From positions 16,120 to 56,968 of the forward strand of contig NZ_KB890480.1 of the NCBI RefSeq assembly GCF_000373105.1: a stretch of DNA of 40,849 nucleotides. Direction: 5' to 3'. The translations under genes and the position numbers were made by a program. This DNA is from Neolewinella persica DSM 23188. Its GTDB lineage: Bacteria > Bacteroidota > Bacteroidia > Chitinophagales > Saprospiraceae. Positions 16,644 through 25,206 of the stretch are shown here, one piece after another. Below the pieces are notes generated by a model that worked only from the letters and a program-made list of their open reading frames with translations, did no database searches and was not told the DNA's origin. Position 1 is the stretch's first letter. The number at the start of each line of letters is the position of its first letter.

Positions 16644-19070
16644 ATGTCAGCTTCCCCCAAGAAATACATTTGCATTCACGGTCATTTTTACCAACCTCCG
16701 CGCGAAAATGCCTGGTTGGAGACGATTGAAGTCCAGGATAGCGCAGCGCCTTATCACGACTGGAACGAGCGCATCAACGAGGAGTGTTATGCGCCTAACG
16801 CTACTGCGCGCGTGCTGAATGCTACGGACCACATCAGTGCCATCAGCAATAATTACGACCGGATCAGCTGGAACATGGGCCCCACCTTACTCAGTTGGTT
16901 GGCAGCACATGACCCGGCTACTTATACCCGGCTCCAAAAAGCGGATCAGGACAGTATGGACCGCTTCGGTGGCCACGGGAATGCCCTTGCGCAAAGCTAT
17001 AACCACATCATTATGCCGCTGGCCAATGCGGCCGACCAGCAGACACAGGTTCGTTGGGGAATAGCTGATTTCAAACACCGTTTTAACCGCATGCCCGAAG
17101 GGATGTGGCTGTCGGAAACGGCCGTTGATACTGCCACCCTGGAAGCATTGGTGGACAATGGCATAAAATTTACCGTGCTGGCACCCCGCCAGTGCCAGTC
17201 GGTGAAATTCGAGGAAGATGAGCATTGGCACGACGTCCACGGCGGCGTAGATACCCGCCGGGCTTACCGCTGCCCGCTGCCCAGCGGCCGGAGCATCGAC
17301 TTATTTTTCTACGACGGTGACGTCTCTAAGGGAGTTGCCTTTGAAGGCCTACTCAACGATGGTCGCCTGTTGGCCAACCGCCTGATGAATACGCTGGACG
17401 ATAAGCCCAATGAACCGCAGGTTGCTCAAATTGCAACTGATGGCGAAAGCTATGGTCACCACCACAAAAAAGGGGAGATGGCTTTGGCTTTTGCCCTCAA
17501 TTATATTGATGAGAATCCTGATTTTGAATTGATCAACTACGGTCAGTTCCTGGAACTTTACCCGCCCGTTTGGGAAGCCCGTATCCACGAAAACAGTTCC
17601 TGGTCCTGCGTTCACGGAGTTGAACGCTGGCGGTCAGACTGCGGTTGCCATACTGGCGGCAAAGCTGGCTGGCATCAGCGATGGCGGCAGCCGCTCCGCG
17701 CTGCCCTCGACGGCGTCCGGGCGCATTTGATCACTGTCTTTGAACAGGAAGGGGAAGGCCTCTTTGCTGATCCCTGGGCGGCTCGGGATGCTTACATCGA
17801 ATTGGTACTGGACCGCTCTCCGGACCGGGCCGATGCCTTTTTGGCTCGGCACGCCCGGCGGAAGACCGTAGGTGCGAAAGATAAAATAAAAATGCTGCGG
17901 CTGCTCGAAATGCAACGGCACGGTATGCTGATGTATACCAGTTGTGCCTGGTTCTTCAATGAGGTGACCGGGATCGAAACCTTGCAAGTACTCCAATACG
18001 CCAACCGGGCACTTCACCTCTGTGAAGTGGTGAGCAAAAAAAATTACCATCCGACCTTTCTGTCTGATCTGGAAAAGATCGAAAGTAACGTTATGGAAAA
18101 TGCCGCGAAGGCGTACCGGGAGAACGTAATGCCCGCGCGCGTCGGCCTGCGCAGGGTCGGAATGCATTTTGCTACTTCCAGCCTTTTCGAAGAAGACATG
18201 GATGACCTGGAACTTTTTAATTACCGTGCGGAGATCCATGCCCTGCACCCGCTCCGGGCGGGTGGCTACCGGCTTTCGCTCGGCCGGATCACCATTGTCT
18301 CCAACCTTACCGCCGCGAACACCACCTTCAGCTTTGGCGTCCTTTACCTGGGGCAACAGACCATGATCGGAAGTATCAGGGATGACTTTTCCGCCGAAGG
18401 CTTTACCAGTGCCACATCGCTGATGGAACAGGAATTTAGAAACGGTCATGTAGGGGAAGTGATTGCGCTGCTTACCGCTCACTTCGGTTCGGAGACCTTC
18501 TCGATCTGGCACCTCTTCCGCGACGAAAAGCAGAAGATCCTACTGTCCATGACCTACCGTACCCTGGAGGTCGCCTCGAAGAACTTTAAAGACGTCTACT
18601 ACGATAATTACCAGCTGATGAGCACCATGAGGGCCAACGGCATGCCGCTGCCCGATGCTTATCAGGCCGCGATCAACTACACCTTGCACCGCCGGTTAGA
18701 GGACTTGTTGACGAAACAGGAGGAACTCAACACCGGTCGCCTTGACCGCATCGTTGCCGATTTCAGTCATTGGACGCATAAATGGCGCGAGGCTGATGAC
18801 CTGAGGAAAGCTGCTGAAGATCGGCTGCATAAGACCATCAAGGCTTGTTTCTCCGAACCTTCCAACTGGTCAGATGCCTTGTACTTACTCCAATCGCTCA
18901 AGCGATTAAAGCTTGCCCCGAACTTCTACCGGGCCCAGAATGCTTTGCTCGAAGGTTGGACGGAGGCTCACCTTGCCACCCTGGATGATAGCACCCGTGT
19001 CGAGGCACTATCGGTTGCCCGGGAATTGCGGTTTGAGTTAGGCTTTGTGGAAAGTATGGTAGTTTTGTAG
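16644..19070 (+). CDS. Glycoside hydrolase family 57 protein with DUF3536
   Basis: An 808-residue cytoplasmic alpha-glucan-active enzyme. GH57 region 1 is HGHFYQPPRENAW (12-24), region 2 GGHGNALAQ (109-117), region 3 PEGMWLSE with the likely nucleophile Glu158, and region 4 ATDGESYGHHH with the likely acid/base Asp266. The remaining C-terminal half matches the DUF3536 type, all helical. GH57 includes amylases, 4-alpha-glucanotransferases, branching enzymes and amylopullulanases; the sequence alone does not decide between them. There is no signal peptide. The ATG at 16644 directly precedes the conserved region. The next gene is a GT4 glycosyltransferase, and this pairing suggests glycogen or maltodextrin metabolism. 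A long inverted repeat separates them. Confidence 0.93.
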   Translation: MSASPKKYICIHGHFYQPPRENAWLETIEVQDSAAPYHDWNERINEECYAPNATARVLNATDHISAISNNYDRISWNMGPTLLSWLAAHDPATYTRLQKADQDSMDRFGGHGNALAQSYNHIIMPLANAADQQTQVRWGIADFKHRFNRMPEGMWLSETAVDTATLEALVDNGIKFTVLAPRQCQSVKFEEDEHWHDVHGGVDTRRAYRCPLPSGRSIDLFFYDGDVSKGVAFEGLLNDGRLLANRLMNTLDDKPNEPQVAQIATDGESYGHHHKKGEMALAFALNYIDENPDFELINYGQFLELYPPVWEARIHENSSWSCVHGVERWRSDCGCHTGGKAGWHQRWRQPLRAALDGVRAHLITVFEQEGEGLFADPWAARDAYIELVLDRSPDRADAFLARHARRKTVGAKDKIKMLRLLEMQRHGMLMYTSCAWFFNEVTGIETLQVLQYANRALHLCEVVSKKNYHPTFLSDLEKIESNVMENAAKAYRENVMPARVGLRRVGMHFATSSLFEEDMDDLELFNYRAEIHALHPLRAGGYRLSLGRITIVSNLTAANTTFSFGVLYLGQQTMIGSIRDDFSAEGFTSATSLMEQEFRNGHVGEVIALLTAHFGSETFSIWHLFRDEKQKILLSMTYRTLEVASKNFKDVYYDNYQLMSTMRANGMPLPDAYQAAINYTLHRRLEDLLTKQEELNTGRLDRIVADFSHWTHKWREADDLRKAAEDRLHKTIKACFSEPSNWSDALYLLQSLKRLKLAPNFYRAQNALLEGWTEAHLATLDDSTRVEALSVARELRFELGFVESMVVL

Positions 19071-19077
19071 TAAGGCT

Positions 19078-19145
19078 TTGTTCCCCGGCACTCGTGCCGG
19101 TGACCTCTTAATCTGAAAGACACCGGCACGAGTGCCGGGGAACAA
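19078..19145. repeat. 25-bp perfect inverted repeat with nested palindromes
   Basis: Arms 19078-19102 and 19121-19145 are exact reverse complements around an 18-nt spacer. Each arm contains CCGGCACTCGTGCCGG, itself able to form a hairpin, so the element can fold as one long stem or as two short ones. This doublet layout recalls REP/REPIN elements. There is no T-run after it, so it is not a classic terminator, although it starts 8 bp past the GH57 stop codon. Confidence 0.9.
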
Positions 19146-19166
19146 GTCCGCTAAACCAATCGTACC

Positions 19167-20195
19167 ATTAAGATAGCCATTCTAGCTCCCCTGAAGTTCC
19201 CCGTCGCCGAGCCCTTTCACGGCGGCCTGGAGATGCATACGCACCTGTTGGCGCGGGAGTTAGTGGCACGTGGACATGAGGTGACCTTATTTGCGCATCC
19301 GGGCTCGGATCAACAGTTCAATCTCGCGCCTATAGCCGTAAAGGAAAATGCAGGGTTCCTGACCTACACGCGGGCCATTCGCAAGGCCATCCGTTTTGCT
19401 GATTTAGGGGACTATGATGCCATTCATAATAATACCATCCACTTTTTGCCGCCATTACTGGCGCAGGGGCTTGGGATACCGATGGTGACCACCTTACACA
19501 CACCGCCTTACAAGTCACACCGTCTCACCGCAGGGCTGACGAAACAAGTTCCTAACCACCACTACGTGGCCATCAGTCATTTTCTGGGCCGGCAGTGGCA
19601 GCCTTTTATTGGAGATGATTATACCGTCATTCACAATGGCCTTGACCCCGACGCCTGGCCTTTTTCGGCAACTCCGGCACCCGGGACTGCCATATGGTAC
19701 GGCAGGTTTACGCCCGAAAAAGGGGCGGAATATGCCATTGCTGCGGCACGCGCGGCGGGGTGTCGGCTTACGCTGGCGGGACCGATATCTGACCAGCATT
19801 ACTTCGATTCTTTAGTCGCTCCGGAACTTGATGAGCGTATCCGGTATGCGGGTCATCTTAAACAGGCAGAACTGGCGGAACTGGTGGGGCGTTCGGCCGT
19901 CGGCATCGTCACCTCGGTTTGGGATGAGCCCTTTGGGCTGGTTTTCGCAGAGATGCTGGCCTGCGGTACGCCGGTGGTTGGTTTTGACAGTGGAGCTGCG
20001 GTGGAGATCGTTACTCCGGAGGTCGGGGCCTTAGTGGCCAAGTATGATGTGCGGGCGCTGACGCAGGTGCTGGAGGAGGTGGAAGGGAGCAGGGTGAGAC
20101 AGCACTGTCGTAAGCGGGTGTTGGATGCTTTTCAGGTGGAACGGATGGTGGCGGAGTACGAGTCGCTGTATCGGCGTTTAATCTCGCTCACCTAA
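19167..20195 (+). CDS. GT4-family glycosyltransferase with apparent ATT start
   Basis: A 342-residue GT-B glycosyltransferase. The N-terminal KIAILAPLKFPV, the HGGLEMH loop and RGHEVTLFAHPG (strand 1 and acceptor loop) are typical of GT4. The donor half shows WYGRFTPEKG and EPFGLVFAEMLACGTPVVG, the E-x7-E retaining motif. The only ATG near the N-terminus (19233) would cut off strand 1 and the glycine loop, which are clearly coding. Upstream of it an in-frame TAA lies at 19152 and no ATG, GTG or TTG intervenes. ATT 19167, directly before KIAIL, fits the usual MKIAILAP start, so I place the start there. It follows GH57 and probably acts on an alpha-glucan or another sugar acceptor in the cytoplasm; donor and acceptor are unknown. 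Confidence 0.85.
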   Translation: MKIAILAPLKFPVAEPFHGGLEMHTHLLARELVARGHEVTLFAHPGSDQQFNLAPIAVKENAGFLTYTRAIRKAIRFADLGDYDAIHNNTIHFLPPLLAQGLGIPMVTTLHTPPYKSHRLTAGLTKQVPNHHYVAISHFLGRQWQPFIGDDYTVIHNGLDPDAWPFSATPAPGTAIWYGRFTPEKGAEYAIAAARAAGCRLTLAGPISDQHYFDSLVAPELDERIRYAGHLKQAELAELVGRSAVGIVTSVWDEPFGLVFAEMLACGTPVVGFDSGAAVEIVTPEVGALVAKYDVRALTQVLEEVEGSRVRQHCRKRVLDAFQVERMVAEYESLYRRLISLT

Positions 20196-20273
20196 AACAG
20201 GCGTTTAGTTCAGTTGGGTGAGTTCAGACATGCCAAGGAAAAAAAGCGTATTTTAGTTGACATAAAAGGCTTC

Positions 20274-22349
20274 ATGAATATGCTACCACAAAAAACGTTA
20301 TTAACGACCATCCTCCTCCTTTGCTGTATCAGTTGGCTGCAAGCCCAGGAAAAACGCTTACCCACCTTTGAAGAAAGCCTTTCTCTGAGCACCGTTAGGA
20401 CGCCGCTCATTTCTCCGGATGGAAAGCATGTGATCTATTCCGTATCCCGCACCGATTGGAAAGATAATCGCTATGACTCCGAAATTTGGTTAGCGAAAGA
20501 CGGAGAATTGCCCTTCCAATTAACCAATACAGATAAAGGTAGTTCCAGCGGCTATCTTTGGTCGCCCGACGGAAAATGGATTCTTTTCAGCGCCAATCGG
20601 GAGGAGGATGCCCAGTTGTATGCCATTCGGGTAGCTGGAGGAGAAGCCGTTAAGATTACGCAGGTGGAGGGTAATATTGGCCAATTTGATTGGTCGCCTA
20701 ACGGGCAGCAGATTGCCTTTACCATGACAGAAAAGTCCACGAAGGCCGACAAAGAACGTGAAGAGCGTTTCGGCGCTTATCAGGTGGACGATGGCGAATA
20801 TAAATTAGCGAGTCTGCACCTGATTGATTTTAAACCTAATCACCCGAAACCCAAAGATTTACCCTGTTATGAAAAAACGGATTCTTTAAAGAAGGTCAAT
20901 TGTATCCAACCCATTGAGCCGCTGGAATTGGTTAAATCAACTGAATATACGGTGAGTAACTTCGCCTGGTCACCGGACGGTACACGTATTGCTTTCAACA
21001 AGCAAAAAGACCCCCTGATCAACTCGTGGTTCACCTCGGATATTGCTATTGTGGAGATCGCTTCTAAAGAAGTGAAGGATATCGTTACCAATCCCAGCGC
21101 TGATTTTGTGATCAATTGGTCACCAGACGGGGAGGAGATTCTGTATAGCTCCGCTGTAGATAATTTTGACTCCGTCTATTATACGAACGACCGTATTTTT
21201 AAAATGCCCGCTGATGGTGGCGAAGCTACTGAGCTGGCCGCCAGTTTTGATGAAGACAAGAGTGTCGTAGACTGGAATCCTACGGGCATTTATTTTATAG
21301 CTTGGCAAAAAACGGCGCGTCAGGTATTCAAAATTGACCCTGGGACTAATGAAGTCATTAAGGTTTTAGCCGCTCCTGAAAGGATCGGTAGTGTAAGTTT
21401 TTCTAAAGATGGTACCCAGATGGTTTTCGACGCAGCATCGGGAACCACCGTACCTAATATTTTCAAAGCAACCGTTGGCAGTTCTGTTCCAACCCGAATT
21501 ACCGATCAGCAAGCACAGATCGAGGACTGGAAGGTTTCCAGTAGTGAAATGATCGCTTGGAAAAGTAAAGATGGTGCTACGATCGAAGGCGTATTGCACA
21601 AGCCTGCAGATTACGACCCCGCTAAAAAATATCCGTTAATGGTGATCATCCACGGAGGGCCAACGGGTATTTCGACGACGAAACCGTTGGCTAGCTATGT
21701 GTATCCAATGTTACACTGGTTGGATAAGGGAGCGTTGATCCTGGAACCCAACTACCGGGGCTCGGCGGGTTATGGCGCAGAATTCCGGAAGCTAAACGTT
21801 CGCAACCTGGGCGTGGGTGATGCCTGGGATGTGCTCAGTGGAGTAGATTATCTGGAAGAAAAAGGCATAATTGATACCGCTCGAATGGGCTGTATGGGCT
21901 GGAGCCAGGGCGGCTATATTTCAGCTTTCCTCACCACTACCAGCAAGCGCTTTAAAGCCTTCTCTGTAGGCGCAGGTATTTCCAATTGGATGACCTATTA
22001 CGTCAATACCGATATTCATCCGTTTACCCGCCAATATCTTCAAGCGACACCCTGGGAGGATAAGGCGGTTTACGAAAAGACGTCACCCATGACTTACATC
22101 AACCAGGCCAGCACCCCGACCCTCATCCAGCACGGGGAGTTTGATCGCCGGGTACCGATTGCCAATGCCTACGAGTTGGCGCAGGGTTTAAGAGATCAGG
22201 GGGTCATGGCCAAATTGATCGTTTACAACGGCTTCGGCCACGGTATTACCAAACCCAAAGAACGCCTGGCTGCCGTGTGGCACAATTGGCAATGGTTTAA
22301 TCACTACATCTGGGGAGAAGAGGTAGCCCTGCCTTTTGAACAGGAATGA
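20274..22349 (+). CDS. Secreted S9 family prolyl oligopeptidase-like serine peptidase
   Basis: A protein of 692 residues (from ATG 20274; ATG 20280 is equally possible, and the frame upstream opens only with TTG). It has a signal peptide with a long Leu/Ile core ending in WLQAQ, so it acts in the periplasm or outside. Residues about 30-420 form a beta-propeller with PD40-type repeats (WSPDGKWILFSA, WSPNGQQIAF, WSPDGTRIAF, WSPDGEEILY). The C-terminal alpha/beta-hydrolase domain carries Ser544 in GWSQGGY, Asp624 in GEFDRRVP and His656 in GFGHG, a complete triad. It probably cleaves oligopeptides, as dipeptidyl or acylaminoacyl peptidases do. There is no type IX sorting tail. It follows the GT4 gene by 78 bp; functional coupling is not evident. 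Confidence 0.93.
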   Translation: MNMLPQKTLLTTILLLCCISWLQAQEKRLPTFEESLSLSTVRTPLISPDGKHVIYSVSRTDWKDNRYDSEIWLAKDGELPFQLTNTDKGSSSGYLWSPDGKWILFSANREEDAQLYAIRVAGGEAVKITQVEGNIGQFDWSPNGQQIAFTMTEKSTKADKEREERFGAYQVDDGEYKLASLHLIDFKPNHPKPKDLPCYEKTDSLKKVNCIQPIEPLELVKSTEYTVSNFAWSPDGTRIAFNKQKDPLINSWFTSDIAIVEIASKEVKDIVTNPSADFVINWSPDGEEILYSSAVDNFDSVYYTNDRIFKMPADGGEATELAASFDEDKSVVDWNPTGIYFIAWQKTARQVFKIDPGTNEVIKVLAAPERIGSVSFSKDGTQMVFDAASGTTVPNIFKATVGSSVPTRITDQQAQIEDWKVSSSEMIAWKSKDGATIEGVLHKPADYDPAKKYPLMVIIHGGPTGISTTKPLASYVYPMLHWLDKGALILEPNYRGSAGYGAEFRKLNVRNLGVGDAWDVLSGVDYLEEKGIIDTARMGCMGWSQGGYISAFLTTTSKRFKAFSVGAGISNWMTYYVNTDIHPFTRQYLQATPWEDKAVYEKTSPMTYINQASTPTLIQHGEFDRRVPIANAYELAQGLRDQGVMAKLIVYNGFGHGITKPKERLAAVWHNWQWFNHYIWGEEVALPFEQE

Positions 22350-22689
22350 GTGGGTTTTAGGGTCCCCTAACCAGCGTTTAACCTCGCTTGGATAAAGCGG
22401 ACCCTTATTTTTCCTGGTGCTTTGGGCATGTACTCCTAGTGGACCATTTCAGAAATTTCGCGGGCTCGAATCTCGCGTAGCGAATACATAATAGTTACCC
22501 TGGACGAAGTCCGGGGTAACGGACTAACCGATAAAGGCACGACGCGCAGCGTCGTCAGGCCAAATGGGTGCTTTCATTATGGGACTGCGTCGTTCCTCCT
22601 TGACCCCGGCAACGAAAGTGTAGTTGCTGCGCGACAAGTATGAAGATCGCCCAATGACTGGAGATAATCTTATGCAGTATCCAAAAACT
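22350..22689. repeat. Convergent intergenic region with dispersed motif and hairpins
   Basis: This 340-bp region lies between convergent stop codons and holds no gene. At 22466-22500 it has a 35-bp motif (CGAATCTCGCGTAGCGAAT, then TACATAATAGTTAC) that recurs at 32954-32987. It runs into a hairpin with 12-nt arms 22494-22505 and 22509-22520 (one wobble, loop GAA). A second perfect hairpin, ACGACGC-GCA-GCGTCGT, lies at 22539-22555. Neither has a T-run. Confidence 0.7.
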
Positions 22690-24192
22690 TTACAGAGCAC
22701 TATCTTCCGCCAAAGCCCGGCGATCAATTTTACCCGTACCATTCTTAGGCAATTCGGTGACGGAGGTAAAATGTTTCGGGACCTTGTACCGAGCCAACCC
22801 TTGCCGGCAAAATTCGCTCAGCGTTTCCGTAGTAGGTGACCGTCCGGGTAACGGAACGAAAAAGGCGCTTCCAACTTCGCCCCACTTTTCATCCGGTACC
22901 CCAATGACGGCAACGTCCGTAATGTCCGGATGCTTTTCCAGCCACCGCTCAACTTCTGCGGGGTAGACATTCTCCCCGCCGGAGATGTACATTTCCTTCA
23001 GACGGCCAACCACGTAGAAGTACCCTTCATGATCTCGTTTTACGATATCTCCCGTTCTGAACCATCCATCGTGAAAAGCATTCCTGGTAGCATCCATATT
23101 CTGCCAGTAGCCCGGGGTCGTCATCGGGCCTCGCAGTAGGAGTTCACCAGGGACATCTGTGGTGCAATCCGCACCATTTTTGTCAATGATTCTGGTTTCC
23201 ACGTAGAAGTTTGGTCGGCCGATAGAGCCTATTTTTCGCGTAGCGTCGTTCTGATGAAGCGAAAATAAGTTTGGACCGACTTCGGTCATGCCAAAGCCCT
23301 GCCGGATGGGAATGCCCCGCTGATGCCACTCCTCAATCACCGGTAAGGGTAAGGGCTCACCGCCAACAATGATGTATCGCAGGGAGGTGAGGTTGGCCGT
23401 TTTAAAGGCAGGATCATTCGCCAGCATGCGAAGCATGGTCGGTACCGCCATAAAAACGGTGGCTTTGCTTTGTTCCAATAATTCCAGCACCCGGCCGGCG
23501 GTAAATTTTCGTAGTAAAATGGTATGTCCGCCCCGGTGCAACAAGGGGGTTAAAAGCACATTCCAACCGCCGGTATGGAAGGGCGGCATTACGTTCACGG
23601 TGCTGCTTTCGGTGTTGATGACGAGCGACAATGCGGTGTTTACGCTGTTCCAAAATAGCATCCGGTGGGTGTACAACGCACCTTTAGGAAAACCTGTAGT
23701 TCCGGAGGTGTATAGAATGAAGATGGGGTCCGTTTCTTCTATTTCCGGCCAGGAGGAAGTATAAGCCATGGTTTCTTCCTTGCGGGAGAGCACTTCCCGT
23801 AGCGGCCAGCGTTGTGGACTGAGTCCGGAAGATTGGCAGGCATCATCTGCCAACCCGGCAAATTGCGTTTCAGTAATCAGCAGGGCAGGTGCTGCATCCT
23901 TCAGGATGTAGGCCAGCTCCGGGGCGCTGAGTCGGTAGTTGACCGGAATGAGCACAAAGCCAGCCTTTTGAGCGGCAACAAAGAGGAGGGGATAAGCGAG
24001 GTTGTTTTCGGCCAGGATGGCAATGCGATCACCATGCTGCAGGCCGAGAACAGCCAAAAGATGGGCGGCAAGTTGCGTGCCAGCCCGGTTTAGTTCTCCG
24101 TAGGTAAGGTCTTCTCCGGTATCTCCGTCGGTAAAGGCAATGGCTTTTGGCGTGTACGCCGCCCAGCGGGCGGCCCAATCTGTGGCAACCAT
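22690..24192 (-). CDS. Class I adenylate-forming enzyme, acyl-CoA synthetase type
   Basis: A 500-residue AMP-forming ligase that activates a carboxylate with ATP and transfers it to CoA or a carrier protein. P-loop YTSGTTGFPKG is at 161-171, GFGMTE at 299-304, GWFRTGD at 376-382, GRLKEMYISGGENVYP at 396-411, and the catalytic lysine is Lys488 in NGTGKIDRR. All catalytic motifs are intact and length is normal for medium/long-chain or aryl-CoA ligases. ATG 24192 is chosen because upstream the frame only opens with a TTG inside the preceding gene. It begins 13 bp after the ketosynthase stop and is the last gene of a symporter-ketosynthase-ligase operon. The acid substrate is not readable; transfer to the neighbouring ketosynthase is inference. 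Confidence 0.93.
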   Translation of the reverse strand: MVATDWAARWAAYTPKAIAFTDGDTGEDLTYGELNRAGTQLAAHLLAVLGLQHGDRIAILAENNLAYPLLFVAAQKAGFVLIPVNYRLSAPELAYILKDAAPALLITETQFAGLADDACQSSGLSPQRWPLREVLSRKEETMAYTSSWPEIEETDPIFILYTSGTTGFPKGALYTHRMLFWNSVNTALSLVINTESSTVNVMPPFHTGGWNVLLTPLLHRGGHTILLRKFTAGRVLELLEQSKATVFMAVPTMLRMLANDPAFKTANLTSLRYIIVGGEPLPLPVIEEWHQRGIPIRQGFGMTEVGPNLFSLHQNDATRKIGSIGRPNFYVETRIIDKNGADCTTDVPGELLLRGPMTTPGYWQNMDATRNAFHDGWFRTGDIVKRDHEGYFYVVGRLKEMYISGGENVYPAEVERWLEKHPDITDVAVIGVPDEKWGEVGSAFFVPLPGRSPTTETLSEFCRQGLARYKVPKHFTSVTELPKNGTGKIDRRALAEDSAL

Positions 24193-24205
24193 AGTTCTGT
24201 CGATT

Positions 24206-25195
24206 TTACATCCGAAAAGCTGCACTGGCAAAGGCCAGTCCGCCGCCCGAGCCAATAAAGTACACTAACTCACCCGGTTTTACCAGTCCTTTCTCCCAGG
24301 CATTATTAAAGGCCATTGGGATACAGGCAGAACCCGTGTAGCCGTAGTTGTGCATAATGGTGTGTGCCTTAGCTGGTTCTGTCTCAAGTAATTTAAGTGT
24401 TTCCCTAATGGCATTGACATTGATCTGGGTAATGAAATAGTGATCCACCTCCGGGGGCGCGACGCCCGTACGCGCTGAAAGCTTCCTGGCCATATCGCTC
24501 CAGGTGGCAGGATTGAGTTCTTTGGGGAATTTATGCACGAACTGTAGTTGGTGCTGATGGGCAGCCATACTTTCAGGCGTAACGGGGTGGCGGGTGCCGC
24601 CACCGTAGATGCCCATCCATTCGTTGTATTCTCCTTTAGAACGGAGTTCACTGGCCAGAAAGCCTTTACCTGCTTCTTCCGTACATTCCAGCACTACCGC
24701 CCCGGCACCATCGGCAAACAGGGTTACTGTTTTCTTATCCTCCAGGTTAAGGTATTTGCTCATGGCGTAAGTACCGATGACCAAAACCCGGTTGTAGGCG
24801 TCATCGCTGCGAATATACTTTGAGGCGATGTCCAGGGCAGTAACAAAGCCGGCGCAGGCCGAATTAACGTCGAAAGTGCCAGCGTTGGCGGCCCCAAGGC
24901 GATCCTGGACCACCGAAGCGGTGGAGGGCGATACAAACTCTGGCGTATCCGTTGCAACGATGATCAGGTCAAGTTGGCCGGCCTGCAGGCCGGCCCGATC
25001 CAGTGCCTGCCTGGCGGCGTGTTCCGCCATATCTGCGCTACTTTCATCGGGTGCGGCCCAACGGCGTTCAAATATTTCTACATTCGTACGTAGCCAGGTG
25101 TCTACATCTTCACCAAGCAATTCGTTGAAATAGGCGTTGGGAATGACACGTGCAGGGGCATAAGCGCCACATGCACTGATTTGCGCATTTCGCAT
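24206..25195 (-). CDS. Beta-ketoacyl-ACP synthase III-like protein with altered active site
   Basis: A 329-residue thiolase-fold protein of FabH type. Nucleophile Cys114 is present in NSACAGFVTA, and the fold-closing FIGSGGG is at 313-319. The usual histidine of the HQAN motif is replaced by Thr256 (FITQINVN), and the usual asparagine of GNTSAA is replaced by Tyr286 (GYTGSACIP). FabH condenses an acyl-CoA primer with malonyl-ACP using Cys-His-Asn, where His and Asn drive decarboxylation; this protein may load an acyl group or use another route. ATG 25195 is chosen because the longer frame begins inside the symporter gene. It starts 11 bp after the symporter stop and is followed at 13 bp by the acyl-CoA synthetase, so all three are probably one transcript. 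Confidence 0.88.
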   Translation of the reverse strand: MRNAQISACGAYAPARVIPNAYFNELLGEDVDTWLRTNVEIFERRWAAPDESSADMAEHAARQALDRAGLQAGQLDLIIVATDTPEFVSPSTASVVQDRLGAANAGTFDVNSACAGFVTALDIASKYIRSDDAYNRVLVIGTYAMSKYLNLEDKKTVTLFADGAGAVVLECTEEAGKGFLASELRSKGEYNEWMGIYGGGTRHPVTPESMAAHQHQLQFVHKFPKELNPATWSDMARKLSARTGVAPPEVDHYFITQINVNAIRETLKLLETEPAKAHTIMHNYGYTGSACIPMAFNNAWEKGLVKPGELVYFIGSGGGLAFASAAFRM

Positions 25196-25206
25196 AAATA
25201 AAGATT

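Noticed and set aside
17634..18512. Minus-strand open frame inside the GH57 gene
   Set aside because: It overlaps the conserved C-terminal part of the GH57/DUF3536 protein and has no domain of its own.
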